From: Deltaproteobacteria bacterium | GTDB taxonomy: Bacteria; Myxococcota_A; Polyangia; Haliangiales; Haliangiaceae | DNA: 53,254 nt | Assembly (NCBI GenBank): GCA_025353585.1 | Contig: JANXOM010000036.1 | Location: 1-53,254, forward strand | Reading direction: 5' to 3' | Made by a program: the position numbers and the translations under genes | Part shown: positions 8,953-17,569 of the stretch, in pieces | How the letters are laid out: each line of letters begins with the position of its first letter | How positions within the stretch are numbered: the first letter of the stretch is position 1 | The notes under the pieces: model-generated | Database searches by the model: none | Seen by the model: only the letters and a program-made list of their open reading frames with translations | What the model was told of the DNA's origin: nothing

Positions 8953-9669
8953 TTAGTTCGCACGGACGCGGTGCCGCAGCATCTGCACCTGCACCTGCTT
9001 CGGCCCCGAGCCCGTTGGCGCAAAGGCACTGCCGCTGCCGTCGCTACCCGTATCGACCTCGATCGTGGCGCTCACCGACTCCGACGCGGTTGTCGAGGTG
9101 CAGCCGTCGGTCGCGTTCGTCTGGGTGCCATCGCTGCCGAAGTCGACGTGCGTGAAAGTTGCGCCAGTGATCGTCGCCGTCAGCGTCCCGCTGACGCTCG
9201 TGAGGTTCAGCGTGCCGGCCGTCGCCTGGTACTGCTCGCCAGGCGACACGACGCCGTCCGAGCCGGTCGTCGTGTCGGTCCAGATCTGAACGCAAGCGGC
9301 ACACGCGATGTAGTCCGCGTTGTCGCCGGTGAGCGGGATCGACTGGGCGGTGATGTTCGGGTCGAACACGCCGCCTGGGACGATGTCTCCGGCGTACAGC
9401 TCGATGTCGAGAAGGTCCGGCGAGGCGTCCGTGTTCAGGTTGCCGAAGTAGAAGATCTCCTGGTCGCTCCCGGAACCGCCGCTCTGCGAGTTCTGGCTCG
9501 TCAGCGCGCCGCTGTAGCTCGCCTCTGCCGTGCAGCCGCCGCTGCCGGTGTTGCTTCCACTGCCCTGGTGAGCATCGATGGTGCCGACGTCGTCGCCGTT
9601 GTCTTTGCTACCACCGCACGCGAGGAGCGGGAGCAGGGCGAACGTGATGAGCGAGTAGTGCTTGCGCAT
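8953..9669 (-). CDS. Lipoprotein, paralogue of 10039-10632 product
   Basis: 238 aa. Signal peptide MRKHYSLITFALLPLLAC, acidic/GSGS linker (GTIDAHQGSGSNTGSGG), then a beta-rich domain of about 180 aa. Shared blocks with the protein at 10039-10632: SIPLTGDNADYIACAACVQI against SIALTGDETQYRTCGACVRV, GTLNLTSVSGTLTATITGATF against GTLDVTSTSDQLEATLTDVTF, and a late Cys (DGCTST against TGSCAT). The paired Cys in xACAACV suggests one disulfide. The ATG at 9669 follows ACGGAG; an upstream ATG at 9699 would spoil the signal peptide. Function unknown. Confidence 0.75.
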   Translation of the reverse strand: MRKHYSLITFALLPLLACGGSKDNGDDVGTIDAHQGSGSNTGSGGCTAEASYSGALTSQNSQSGGSGSDQEIFYFGNLNTDASPDLLDIELYAGDIVPGGVFDPNITAQSIPLTGDNADYIACAACVQIWTDTTTGSDGVVSPGEQYQATAGTLNLTSVSGTLTATITGATFTHVDFGSDGTQTNATDGCTSTTASESVSATIEVDTGSDGSGSAFAPTGSGPKQVQVQMLRHRVRAN

Positions 9670-9723
9670 AAGAGGAACTCCGTTTGCTAGAGGAGGCAAA
9701 AGGCTACGCCAGGTCTTCCCGAA

Positions 9724-9735
9724 AACGAATTCGTT
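9724..9735. promoter_or_regulatory. 12-bp perfect palindrome (possible operator)
   Basis: AACGAATTCGTT is a perfect palindrome 55 bp upstream of the lipoprotein start at 9669, in an AT-richer patch. It could be a dimeric repressor site or chance. Confidence 0.3.
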
Positions 9736-9820
9736 AAGAGTTCATTGAGCCCACGTAACATTCCGCCACAACCGCGACGCAGATCACGCAACGCGGATAA
9801 ACGCCCCTTCACGACGACGT

Positions 9821-10042
9821 TCAGAGGTACCGCGGCGCCACGCCACTGCCGCCTTCCGGCGCAATTTGCGCCGAGAACGAGAGGCTCGTGAGGGTCGTCG
9901 TGCGGTCGTCCCCGACCGCGGTCGAGGTGCCGTCGCTCGCGTACGTCGCGGCCACATGACACCGGGCTTCCTCGGCCGCCTCATCGTCACCGCAGGCGAC
10001 GAGCGGTGGGAAAGCGACAGCGAAGCGTCTGCGCGCGCTCAC
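9821..10042 (-). CDS. 73-aa lipoprotein-like protein, translationally coupled
   Basis: The GTG start overlaps the stop of the 10039-10632 gene (GTGA). The product begins with a basic stretch then FAVAFPPLVAC, a short lipobox-like signal, followed by an acidic stretch, CHVAATYASDG and a final SLSFSAQIAPEGGSG. The first segment resembles CDVAASLAPAFGG and the last resembles LAISAHIDL at the two ends of the upstream paralogue, as if the middle had been deleted. It could be a decayed third copy or a functional mini-lipoprotein. The signal peptide is weak, so confidence is limited. Confidence 0.45.
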   Translation of the reverse strand: MSARRRFAVAFPPLVACGDDEAAEEARCHVAATYASDGTSTAVGDDRTTTLTSLSFSAQIAPEGGSGVAPRYL

Positions 10043-10632
10043 TGGTGCAGATCGATGTGCGCCGAGATCGCGAGCGCCGGCACCGCCGTCGCGCAGCTGC
10101 CGGTCGGCGTCGACGTGAAGTCGCTGCCGATCGCAACCTCCACGAAGGTCACGTCCGTCAGCGTCGCCTCGAGCTGGTCCGAGGTCGACGTCACGTCGAG
10201 CGTGCCGCCCGTCGCCATGTAGTACTGGCCGACGCTCGTCGCGTCCTCGTCGACATCCGCGAGCACGCGGACGCACGCGCCGCACGTCCGGTACTGCGTC
10301 TCGTCGCCGGTGAGCGCGATCGACTTCGGCGCGATGTCCGTGCCGTCGTACGTGCCGATGCCCGCCGCGAGCTCGATCACCAGCTGGTCGTACTTCGCAT
10401 CGCCATCGAGCCGACCGAGGTACTGCATGTAGTGCGGATCGGCGCCGCTCGTGCCGCTGCCGGACTCGAACGCCGTCTGGTCGGCGCCGCCGAACGCCGG
10501 CGCGAGGCTCGCCGCCACGTCGCAGTCGCTGCCGCCACCGCCGCTACCGCTGTCGACGCCGCCGTCGCTGCTACCGCCGCACGCCACGAGCAACGCACAC
10601 CCGAGAGCCCAGAGGACGGAGCGGAGGACCAT
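10039..10632 (-). CDS. Lipoprotein, paralogue of 8953-9669 product
   Basis: 197 aa. Signal peptide MVLRSVLWALGCALLVAC, GSGGGGSD linker, then the same beta-rich domain as the 8953-9669 product (PKSIALTGDETQYRTCGACV, ATGGTLDVTSTSDQLEATL, VEVAIGSDFTSTPTGSC). The match covers the whole mature domain. The ATG at 10632 has CATACT 5 nt upstream, so it may be leaderless; an ATG at 10650 is an alternative. A small ORF overlaps its stop codon. Function unknown. Confidence 0.75.
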   Translation of the reverse strand: MVLRSVLWALGCALLVACGGSSDGGVDSGSGGGGSDCDVAASLAPAFGGADQTAFESGSGTSGADPHYMQYLGRLDGDAKYDQLVIELAAGIGTYDGTDIAPKSIALTGDETQYRTCGACVRVLADVDEDATSVGQYYMATGGTLDVTSTSDQLEATLTDVTFVEVAIGSDFTSTPTGSCATAVPALAISAHIDLHQ

Positions 10633-10742
10633 GCCCCAGTATGCCAGCACGTCGCCGCTACGTGGTCGTCTTCAAGCCGGCCCTGATCCGGGCGAGCACC
10701 AGCTTGTCCGTTGTGACAGGTGCAAGACCGGATCGGCTGCGC

Positions 10743-10943
10743 TCACCGGGCGCCCAGGCGCTTCGCCGTCGCGATCATGCGCGCCTCGTCGAGCTCGGCG
10801 AACCGAGCATGCGTCGCGCGCATCACGCCTCGCGCTCGGGGCACGGTCGCCGCAGCGAACATCACGTCCAGCTTCCGTCCCCGGTGAAATGCCGCCGTTG
10901 GATCGAGCTCGATTTCGGTCCGGTCGACGCCGAGGATCCTCAC
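10743..10943 (-). CDS. 66-aa protein of unknown function
   Basis: Starts with GTG (MRILGVDRTEIEL), 14 nt after the stop of the giant repeat protein and on the same strand, so probably in its operon. The sequence is plausible for a small soluble protein (LDPTAAFHRGRKLDVMFAAA, FAELDEARMIATAKRLGAR), with strongly G/C third positions like its neighbours. No domain was recognised. It could instead be the remnant of a longer gene. Confidence 0.4.
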   Translation of the reverse strand: MRILGVDRTEIELDPTAAFHRGRKLDVMFAAATVPRARGVMRATHARFAELDEARMIATAKRLGAR

Positions 10944-10957
10944 CGCACGAGCATAGC

Positions 10958-13900
10958 TCAGCGCGCGATGCTCATGCTCGCGCTCGGGCGCGCCGGCCGA
11001 CGGCTGCGCTCCTGGAACAACCGCTCGAACTCCTCGGTCGTGTAGCGCAGGCCGAGCGGCGGCGGCGGATCGAGCTGGATGAACGCGTTGTCGCGGATGC
11101 GCAGCGCCCGGATGCGCGCGAGCACGGCGTCGGTGCCGACCGCGCCCTCGCTGCGGCCGAGCACGGAGACCGCCGCGTCGAGCGCGCGCGGCGCCACCGG
11201 GATGCCGCTCTCGTCGTCCTTGCGGAACTCGCACGCGATCAGCGCCGCGCGCGTCACGCCCCACGACGGGCTCGTGACCGCGGCCTGCAGCACGTCGACG
11301 TTGCTCGCCTCGAGCTCCCCGAACGCGATCCGCTCCATCGACGACTCGGGGCTCGCGCGCGTCGACGGCGTCTGCTGCGCCACGATGCGATCGAGCGTCT
11401 CGATCAGCTCCGCGGCGACCTCGCCGTTCGGCCCGAGCTCGCCCGCCGCCTTCGCATACGGATGCGCGTCGACGTGGCGGCCCTGGCCGGCGAGCGCGCG
11501 CGCCATCGCGTGCAGCCCGGCGATCTTGACCTCGCGCGGCAGCGTCTTGTCGGCGATCAGCTGCTGCGCGACCTGCTCGCACTCGACGAAGTCGCCGAGC
11601 CGGTAGAGCCCCGTCGCGACGGCCGTGAGGAGCCACGGTTCCTTGTTGCCGAGCGCGATCGCGCGGCGCCCGGCGTCGACCGCGATGGCGTCGTTGTCGG
11701 CGCGCGACGCGGCGGCGGCGAGCGTGCTCCAGTCCTCGGCCGTGCGGAACCGGCGCGACGCATAGCGCAGGATCGGGACCGCGAGGCCCGGTCGCCCGGC
11801 GTCGAGGAGGACGCGCCCGATGAGCCGCGGCGCGTCGAGGCGCTCGTGCGCGGCGAGCACGCGCACGGCCGCGAGGCTCTCGCCATGCCGCGCCAGCGCC
11901 ACGGCGAGGCTCTGCGCGCGCTTCGCGTTGCCGGGCTCGGTCGCGAGCGCCCACGCGAGGTGCTGCACCGCGAGGTCGAGGCGCTCTTCCGACGCGGCGG
12001 CGAGCCCCGCCTCGAGCGCGGCGTCGCCGGCGAGCGGCGTCGCGATGTTCGCGGCGGCCCAGTGCGGCGCGAGGTCGGTCATGGCGCGCGGGCGCTCGTC
12101 GCGCGTGGCGGCGGTCATGCCGCGGATCGCCGCCGCGACGCCCTCGCGCGTGCGGTTCGTCGCGAGGAGTCCGCGCGCGACGGCCAGCCACGGCTGCGCC
12201 ACGCCGACCGGATTGCCGAGCGCGGCGAGCCAGTGCACGTCGAGGCCCGGCTGCGGCGCCGCGCCGGCCGCGGCCGCGACCGACCACGCGAGCAGCACGG
12301 TGCCGCCCTCGATGCCGCGCGCGCAGCGCTCGAACAGCATCGCGGCCGGCTCGTACTGCGAGGGATCGCCGGCGAGATCATGCGCGAGCCGCAGCTCCCA
12401 GCCGATGCGCTCGTCGCCGCGGAGGAGGCGCCGCACAGTCGGCATGCCGATGGTGAGGTCGTCGAGATACGCGCCGTGCTCCGCCTCGAGATCGAGCGCG
12501 CGCTCGAGCCGCAGGAGCCACGTGTCGAGGAGCCACTCCGGCGCGGCGCCGAAGTGATCGACGAGCGCGAGCAGCGCGCGGATCTGCTCGGGATCGATCT
12601 GGTAGCGCGAGCGCCGCAGGAGGTGCATCGCCTCCGTCGCGATGTGGCGGTACGCGCCGGTGAGCGGCGTCGGCGGGCCCGACGCGCCGACGAGGTAGTG
12701 CGCGAGCGCGACGCCGAGCGCGAGGACCGCGCCGCCCGCGTGCGCATCGCGATCCTTGGCCGGCGGGACGAGCGCCGTCCACCACTCCTGCGCGAGCGCG
12801 TCGGCCGCGCGCAGCGTGTTCTCCGCCGGCCACGCGAGGCGCGCGAGGATCGTGCTCGCCACCGCGTGCGTCGCGGGCACCGCCGAGACGAGCGCGTCGA
12901 GCCACGCCGGATCGAGCGCGAGCTGCGCGCGGGGACCGAGGGCGCGCTCGACGAGCGCCGGCGAGATGCCGGGGATGAAGTCCGCGAGATCGCGAGCCGC
13001 CATGCGCGCGAGGCGACCGGCGCCGCGCTCGAGCCGCCGGTCGATGACCGCGTCCCACTCGGCGGCCGGGCGCGTGGCAGCGAGCCGCAGCAGCCGGTTG
13101 ATCTCGGCCTCGAGGCGGCTCTGCGGACGCCGCAGCTGCGTCACCTGGATCTGCTCGAGCGCCTCGTCGAGCTGGCCGCTCAGGATCATCGCCTTCGCGC
13201 CGGCGAGCCGCGCCTTGCTGTCGCCGAGCTGGCCCGTGCCGTCGAGCCCGGCGCAATGAAAGAACGCGACCTCGGCCTGGTCCTCGCGGCCGATCGCGAT
13301 GAGCGACTCGACGAGCATGCCGGCGTCCTCGTCGTCCGAGATGCGGCCGCGCGTGAGGCCCGCGATCGCGCGCCCGGGGTCGCTGCGGTGAAAGCCCTCC
13401 CACGCGTACGCGCGCGCGAGGAGCCCGGCGTCCGCCTTCCAGTGCGCGATGCGCTTGCTCGCCCAGGCGAACGCCTCGCGGGTCGGCGCGTCGGCCGGGA
13501 GCTGCGCGAGCGCGTCGTCGGCCAGCTCGATCGCCTCCGCGATGCGGCCGACGTCGAGGTGCGCGAACGCGATGAGCAGCGCGGCGTGGTGCGGCGCCTG
13601 CCAGTCGTTCGGCGGCAGCTTGCCGGCAGCGGCGCGGTCGAGGATCTCGCGGCAGCGGTACTGTGCCTCGGCGAACGCCTGACCGGAGCGGCCGACCTGC
13701 CGCAGCCGCCGCACGCAGTCGAGGTGCGCGGACCCGAACTGCGGCGCGGCCACCGTGGCGCGGTCTGCCCAGCGATAGCTCTCCTCGCGCCGGCTCGCGT
13801 CGGCGAGCTGCAGCGAGTAGTTGTGGCAGGCGTACGGGTTCGCCGGCATCAGGCTCGCGGCGATGCCCTGGTGGCGGACGCCCATGTTCTCGAGGGGACG

Positions 13901-14701
13901 ATCGGCGGCGAACGGCTCGCCCCAGATCGACAGGTGCGGCTTGCCGTACATCGGCGTCTCGTCGACGAGCGGGAGGATGTCGCGGCGGTCGGTGGCGCCG
14001 GCCATGAGGCCGCTGACGTAGTGGTTGCGGCGGGCGACCGGGTGGGTCGGATCGAGCTCGAGGATCTTCGGATCGAACGTCCGGGCGGCGTCGCGCGAGA
14101 GCTCGGCGAGGACGCGCAGGTACGGGACGCCGAGGCGCGGTGGCGGCGTCATGAGGTTCGGTGGCACGCTCGCCACGCCGACGCGCTGCGCGAGGACGGC
14201 GTCGGCGTTCGCGAGGCGGCCGGCGGCAGACCGCAGGTCGTCGAGGGTGAAGTCGGGCAGGGGCGCGACGCCGGGCAGGCGCCGATCCCCGAGCCACTGG
14301 GCCAGGCACTGGTTCAGCTGGAGGGAGAGGGAGATGTCGGGGGTGGCGAACCACTCGGCGGTGGGCCGGGTGGGTTGGCGCGCATAGAGAATGGCCGGCG
14401 CCGGCCGGTGGGGGTCGAGGCTGAGCTGGAGCCACAGGACCTCGTGGCGGCGCGAGATGCGGAACAGCCAGTCGAACGTGTCGTCGATCTGGGGGTGCGA
14501 CGCGTCCAGGAGCCGTCCGGTCTCGTCGGTGAGGCGCTCGTCGTCGTCGCCGAGGGAGATGATGGGGTGGCGGACGAAGTGGTCGAACAGGAGCACCGAG
14601 ACGAGCCGCGCCAGGTAGGGCGACAAGCGCTCGAGGGACGTCGGCACGACCAGGGTGGTCGCCAGGAACGTCGCGCGGTGCGGGTACGGCAGGGGCCCCA
14701 T
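10958..14701 (-). CDS. Giant helical-repeat (TPR-like) protein
   Basis: 1247 aa, almost wholly Ala/Leu/Arg-rich amphipathic helix pairs. TPR-like units are clearest in the C-terminal half (LDLAVQHLAWALATEPGNAK, DAIAVDAGRRAIALGNKEPW, WLLTAVATGLYRLGDFVECE) and around residues 360-480. The first 330 residues are less repetitive (LLFDHFVRHPIISLGDDDER, EWFATPDISLSLQLNQCLAQ) and could be a separate domain. No signal peptide or membrane segment, so it is probably a cytoplasmic scaffold. The start at 14701 has GGAG about 4 nt upstream; an in-frame ATG at 14758 was not preferred. No family recognised. Confidence 0.75.
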   Translation of the reverse strand: MGPLPYPHRATFLATTLVVPTSLERLSPYLARLVSVLLFDHFVRHPIISLGDDDERLTDETGRLLDASHPQIDDTFDWLFRISRRHEVLWLQLSLDPHRPAPAILYARQPTRPTAEWFATPDISLSLQLNQCLAQWLGDRRLPGVAPLPDFTLDDLRSAAGRLANADAVLAQRVGVASVPPNLMTPPPRLGVPYLRVLAELSRDAARTFDPKILELDPTHPVARRNHYVSGLMAGATDRRDILPLVDETPMYGKPHLSIWGEPFAADRPLENMGVRHQGIAASLMPANPYACHNYSLQLADASRREESYRWADRATVAAPQFGSAHLDCVRRLRQVGRSGQAFAEAQYRCREILDRAAAGKLPPNDWQAPHHAALLIAFAHLDVGRIAEAIELADDALAQLPADAPTREAFAWASKRIAHWKADAGLLARAYAWEGFHRSDPGRAIAGLTRGRISDDEDAGMLVESLIAIGREDQAEVAFFHCAGLDGTGQLGDSKARLAGAKAMILSGQLDEALEQIQVTQLRRPQSRLEAEINRLLRLAATRPAAEWDAVIDRRLERGAGRLARMAARDLADFIPGISPALVERALGPRAQLALDPAWLDALVSAVPATHAVASTILARLAWPAENTLRAADALAQEWWTALVPPAKDRDAHAGGAVLALGVALAHYLVGASGPPTPLTGAYRHIATEAMHLLRRSRYQIDPEQIRALLALVDHFGAAPEWLLDTWLLRLERALDLEAEHGAYLDDLTIGMPTVRRLLRGDERIGWELRLAHDLAGDPSQYEPAAMLFERCARGIEGGTVLLAWSVAAAAGAAPQPGLDVHWLAALGNPVGVAQPWLAVARGLLATNRTREGVAAAIRGMTAATRDERPRAMTDLAPHWAAANIATPLAGDAALEAGLAAASEERLDLAVQHLAWALATEPGNAKRAQSLAVALARHGESLAAVRVLAAHERLDAPRLIGRVLLDAGRPGLAVPILRYASRRFRTAEDWSTLAAAASRADNDAIAVDAGRRAIALGNKEPWLLTAVATGLYRLGDFVECEQVAQQLIADKTLPREVKIAGLHAMARALAGQGRHVDAHPYAKAAGELGPNGEVAAELIETLDRIVAQQTPSTRASPESSMERIAFGELEASNVDVLQAAVTSPSWGVTRAALIACEFRKDDESGIPVAPRALDAAVSVLGRSEGAVGTDAVLARIRALRIRDNAFIQLDPPPPLGLRYTTEEFERLFQERSRRPARPSASMSIAR

Positions 14702-14863
14702 GCTCCGAGGGCAGTCTACGGCAGCCGCCTCGTGGCCGCGCCGGGCGGGCGGCACCAAGTTCGGGGGTGGACACGCGTGCGTATGTGATAGGCTGCCCGA
14801 CGAGCGTCGGATGGGGTTCGCCCATCTGCTTGCTCGAAACCAACGCGCCGCAGTCGATCGTCT

Positions 14864-14868
14864 AGGAG
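14864..14868 (+). promoter_or_regulatory. Strong ribosome-binding site (AGGAG) fixing a GTG start
   Basis: AGGAG lies 8 nt before the GTG at 14877 and decides that start against an in-frame opening at 14655. Confidence 0.75.
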
Positions 14869-14876
14869 ACCAGTCC

Positions 14877-15446
14877 GTGGGAACGAAGCTCTACGTGGGC
14901 AACTTGAACTACAACACCAGCGAGCTCTCGCTCCGTCAGGCGTTCGGCGCCAACGGTCGCGAGGTCGCCAGTGTGTCCATCATCATGGACCGCGAGACGG
15001 GCCGTCCGCGCGGCTTCGCCTTCGTCGAGATGACGACGCCGGAGTTCGCGCAGCAGGCGCTGCAAGAGCTCGACGGCACCGATCTCGAGGGTCGGATGCT
15101 GCGCATCAACGAGGCGCGCGAGCGCGATCCGCGTGCGCCGCGTTCGTTCGGCCCGCCGGGTGGCGGTGGTGGCGGCGGCTACAGCAGTGGCGGCGGCGGT
15201 GGCGGCGGCTACAGCCCCGGCGGTCCGCCGAGCGGCGGTGGCGGCGCTCCGTCCGGTCCTCCGGGCGGCGGCTATCGCCCCAGCTCCCCGCGTCCCGCCG
15301 GCGGTCCTCCGGGCGGCTTCAACCGTCCCCCGGGCGGCGGTGGCCGGCCGACCGGTCGCGGCAAGACGGAGAAGGAGCGCGAGCGCGAGCGCGGTCCTGA
15401 CGATCGAAAGAAGAAGAAGCGCGACGACGGCAGCGACGGCTGGTAG
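14877..15446 (+). CDS. Gly-rich RRM RNA-binding protein
   Basis: 189 aa. Residues 1-80 are one RNA-recognition motif with RNP2 (KLYVGNL) and RNP1 (RPRGFAFVEM), plus the usual MDRETGRPRG loop. Residues 95-165 are Gly/Pro/Ser/Arg-rich, like eukaryotic and cyanobacterial glycine-rich RRM proteins. A charged tail (GKTEKERERERGPDDRKKKK) ends in DDGSDGW. Such proteins bind single-stranded RNA and often rise in the cold; the low-complexity tail could promote condensation. The 175-bp upstream gap could hold a regulated leader, but I see no defined element. No RNA target can be inferred. Confidence 0.9.
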   Translation: MGTKLYVGNLNYNTSELSLRQAFGANGREVASVSIIMDRETGRPRGFAFVEMTTPEFAQQALQELDGTDLEGRMLRINEARERDPRAPRSFGPPGGGGGGGYSSGGGGGGGYSPGGPPSGGGGAPSGPPGGGYRPSSPRPAGGPPGGFNRPPGGGGRPTGRGKTEKERERERGPDDRKKKKRDDGSDGW

Positions 15447-15484
15447 AGCGTCAGCGCTCGGTCACCCGGACTGACCGCCAAGCC

Positions 15485-15502
15485 GCCAGGAACGCTCCTG
15501 GC
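15485..15502. terminator. Hairpin between convergent genes
   Basis: GCCAGGA-ACGC-TCCTGGC forms a perfect 7-bp stem with a 4-nt loop in the 66-bp gap between the RRM gene and the pseudouridine synthase gene. There is no T-run on either strand, so a bidirectional factor-dependent terminator is likely. Confidence 0.5.
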
Positions 15503-15512
15503 AACTCGGGGG

Positions 15513-16424
15513 TCAATCTGCGCGTCCGCGCAGGCGCTCGATCCAGGCGGACAGATCGTCGGGCAGAGGCGCGTCGAACCGGACGCGCTCGCCCGTCGCC
15601 GGGTGCGAAAACCCGAGCAGGGCCGCGTGCAGCGCGAGCCGGGGCGCCTTCGGGATGAAGGTGCGGCCGGTCTCACCGCCGTGCTGGTGATCGCCCGCGA
15701 CCGGGTGCCCGAGCCCGGCGAGGTGCAGCCGGATCTGATGGCTGCGGCCGGTCTCGAGCCGGACCGAGAGCAGCGTCGCGCCGCGCGTGTCGCGGGACTC
15801 ACCGCCGAGCGCCTCGAGCGGCGTGATGTGCGTGACGGCGCGCTTGCCGCCGACGGGCGCGTCGATCGTCTGCGCTGAGACCGCGCCGATCGCCACCGCG
15901 CGGTACTCGCGATCGATGTCGTGGCGGACGAACGCGTCGCCGAGGCGCTTGTTCGCGTCGCGCGTCCGGGCGAACACGAGGAGTCCGCTCGTCGGCAGGT
16001 CGAGCCGGTGTACCAGGTAGCACTCGCCGTACGCGCGCTTGAGCTGGTCGAACAGATCGCCGCGATCGCTCTCGGGCGTGGGCGCCGTGACGAGCCCCGC
16101 CGGCTTGTCGACGACGATCACGTGCGGATCGACGTGCACCACGCGCGCGCCGAGCGTCGTCGGGGCGTCGACCGCGGCGAGCGGCACCACGGCCTCCTTC
16201 GCGTGCTCGAGCGCGCCGCCGATGTTCACGACGACGACCTGGCCTGCGCGCATCGCTCGGCTCGCGACCTTCGTGCGCGCCGCGTCCACGAACACGCCGC
16301 CGAGATCGATGACCGCGCGCGCCTTCCGCCGCGAGAGCCCGGCGACGTGCCGCGGGATCACCTGGTCGAGCCGTAGCCCGACCTCGTCCGCCGCGACCTC
16401 GAACCGCGTGCTCGTCGTGCTCAC
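15513..16424 (-). CDS. RluD-type RNA pseudouridine synthase
   Basis: 303 aa. An N-terminal S4 domain (LRLDQVIPRHVAGLSRRKAR) is followed by a TruA/RluA-type catalytic domain: VIVVDKPAGLVTAPT, LVHRLDLPTSGLLVFAR (catalytic Asp in HRLDxxTSG) and ETGRSHQIRLHLAGLGHPVAGD (motif III). It isomerises specific uridines in rRNA or tRNA; sequence alone does not decide between RluA, RluC and RluD targets. The GTG start has TAGGTT 6 nt upstream and no Shine-Dalgarno. It lies 20 bp after the OYE gene stop on the same strand. Confidence 0.9.
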   Translation of the reverse strand: MSTTSTRFEVAADEVGLRLDQVIPRHVAGLSRRKARAVIDLGGVFVDAARTKVASRAMRAGQVVVVNIGGALEHAKEAVVPLAAVDAPTTLGARVVHVDPHVIVVDKPAGLVTAPTPESDRGDLFDQLKRAYGECYLVHRLDLPTSGLLVFARTRDANKRLGDAFVRHDIDREYRAVAIGAVSAQTIDAPVGGKRAVTHITPLEALGGESRDTRGATLLSVRLETGRSHQIRLHLAGLGHPVAGDHQHGGETGRTFIPKAPRLALHAALLGFSHPATGERVRFDAPLPDDLSAWIERLRGRAD

Positions 16425-16436
16425 GCGGGGAACCTA
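16425..16436 (-). promoter_or_regulatory. Leaderless-type -10 (TAGGTT-N6-GTG)
   Basis: TAGGTT, CCCCGC, then the GTG at 16424 on the minus strand. The box sits just upstream of the end of the OYE gene, implying independent transcription of the pseudouridine synthase. Confidence 0.45.
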
Positions 16437-16444
16437 TAGACTAT

Positions 16445-17518
16445 TTACGCCAGCGGCCAGTCGTTGTAGCCGGGCTCGCCCGGCGTGAAGAACGTCGCCG
16501 GGGTCGGCGGCAGGAGCTCGACGTTCTTCTCGAGCTTCTGGACGAGGTGCGGGTTCGACAGGAACGGGCGGCCGAACGCGACGAGGTCGCCCTTCTTCGC
16601 GTCCAGATCCGCTTCGGCCCGCTCGCGGTCGTAGCCGCCCGACAGGATGTACGCGCCCGTGAACGCCGCGCGCACGGCGGCCGGCATCGAGGGCGGGACC
16701 GGCGGCGCGCCCATCGCCGAGTGGTCGACCATGTGGATGTACGCGAGCCCGAGCTTCGCGAGCTCGGTGGCGAGGTGGGTGTAGAGCTTCTCGGTGTCCG
16801 CGTCGGCGACCATGCCGCCGTTCGCGCCGAACGGCGAGAGCCGGATGCCGAGGCGATCCGCGCCGATCGCGGCGGCCACATCGCGGGCGACCTCGAGCAC
16901 GAAGCGCGCGCGGTTCTCGACCGACCCGCCGTACCCGTCCGTGCGCTGGTTGCTCGCGGTGTTGAGGAACTGCTCGAGCAGGTAGCCGTTCGCGCCGTGG
17001 AGCTCCACGCCGTCGAGGCCCGCCTCGATCGCCGACCTGGACGCGTGCACGAGCTCCGCGCGCGTGGCCGTGATGTCGGCCTCGGTCATCGCGGCGGGGA
17101 CCGGGTGGTCCTGCATGCCGGCGGTGTCCGTGTACATCTTGCCCGGTGCGGCGATCGCCGACGGCGCCACGATGCGCCCGCCCGCCGGCAGGTTCTGCAC
17201 CGCCGCCACGCGCCCCGTGTGCATGAGCTGCACGAAGATCCGTCCGCCCGCGGCGTGCACCGCCGTCGCGACGCCGCGCCAGCCCGCGATCTGCGCGGGG
17301 CTGTACAGACCGGGGATGCGCGCGTAGCCGAGGCCGTTCGGCGACGGCGCCGTGCCCTCGGTGATGAGGAGGCCGGCGGACGCGCGCGACGCGTAGTACT
17401 TCGCGGTCTCGGCGTCGGGGACGTTGCCGATCGCGCGCGAGCGCGTCATCGGGGCCATCACGATGCGGTTCGGCAGCTGGAGGCGGCCGAGAGTGAACGG
17501 AGTGAACAGCGTGGTCAT
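16445..17518 (-). CDS. Old Yellow Enzyme family NAD(P)H:flavin oxidoreductase
   Basis: 357 aa, usual length for NemA/classical OYE. An FMN TIM barrel that reduces activated C=C bonds or nitro groups. Motifs: NRIVMAPMTRSRA (Thr contacting flavin), LLITEGTAPSPNGLGY, VQLMHTGR, ELHGANGYLLEQFL (His/Asn substrate pair), NQRTDGYGGSVENRARF, GIRLSPFG and AFGRPFLSNP. The physiological substrate is unknown. The ATG at 17518 has TACGGT 6 nt upstream; an in-frame ATG 18 nt earlier is less likely. No nearby TetR/NemR-like regulator. Confidence 0.93.
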   Translation of the reverse strand: MTTLFTPFTLGRLQLPNRIVMAPMTRSRAIGNVPDAETAKYYASRASAGLLITEGTAPSPNGLGYARIPGLYSPAQIAGWRGVATAVHAAGGRIFVQLMHTGRVAAVQNLPAGGRIVAPSAIAAPGKMYTDTAGMQDHPVPAAMTEADITATRAELVHASRSAIEAGLDGVELHGANGYLLEQFLNTASNQRTDGYGGSVENRARFVLEVARDVAAAIGADRLGIRLSPFGANGGMVADADTEKLYTHLATELAKLGLAYIHMVDHSAMGAPPVPPSMPAAVRAAFTGAYILSGGYDRERAEADLDAKKGDLVAFGRPFLSNPHLVQKLEKNVELLPPTPATFFTPGEPGYNDWPLA

Positions 17519-17530
17519 GCGCGCACCGTA
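17519..17530 (-). promoter_or_regulatory. Leaderless-type -10 (TACGGT-N6-ATG)
   Basis: TACGGT, GCGCGC, ATG on the minus strand, without a Shine-Dalgarno. Confidence 0.5.
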
Positions 17531-17569
17531 GACCATCGCGCGCGCGTCGCTCGCGGCGCGCGCGAGACA

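Noticed and set aside
10451..14788. 1445-aa reading frame on the plus strand
   Set aside because: Antisense shadow of the helical-repeat gene caused by G/C third positions. The translation is Arg/Ala/Glu-rich with no domain.
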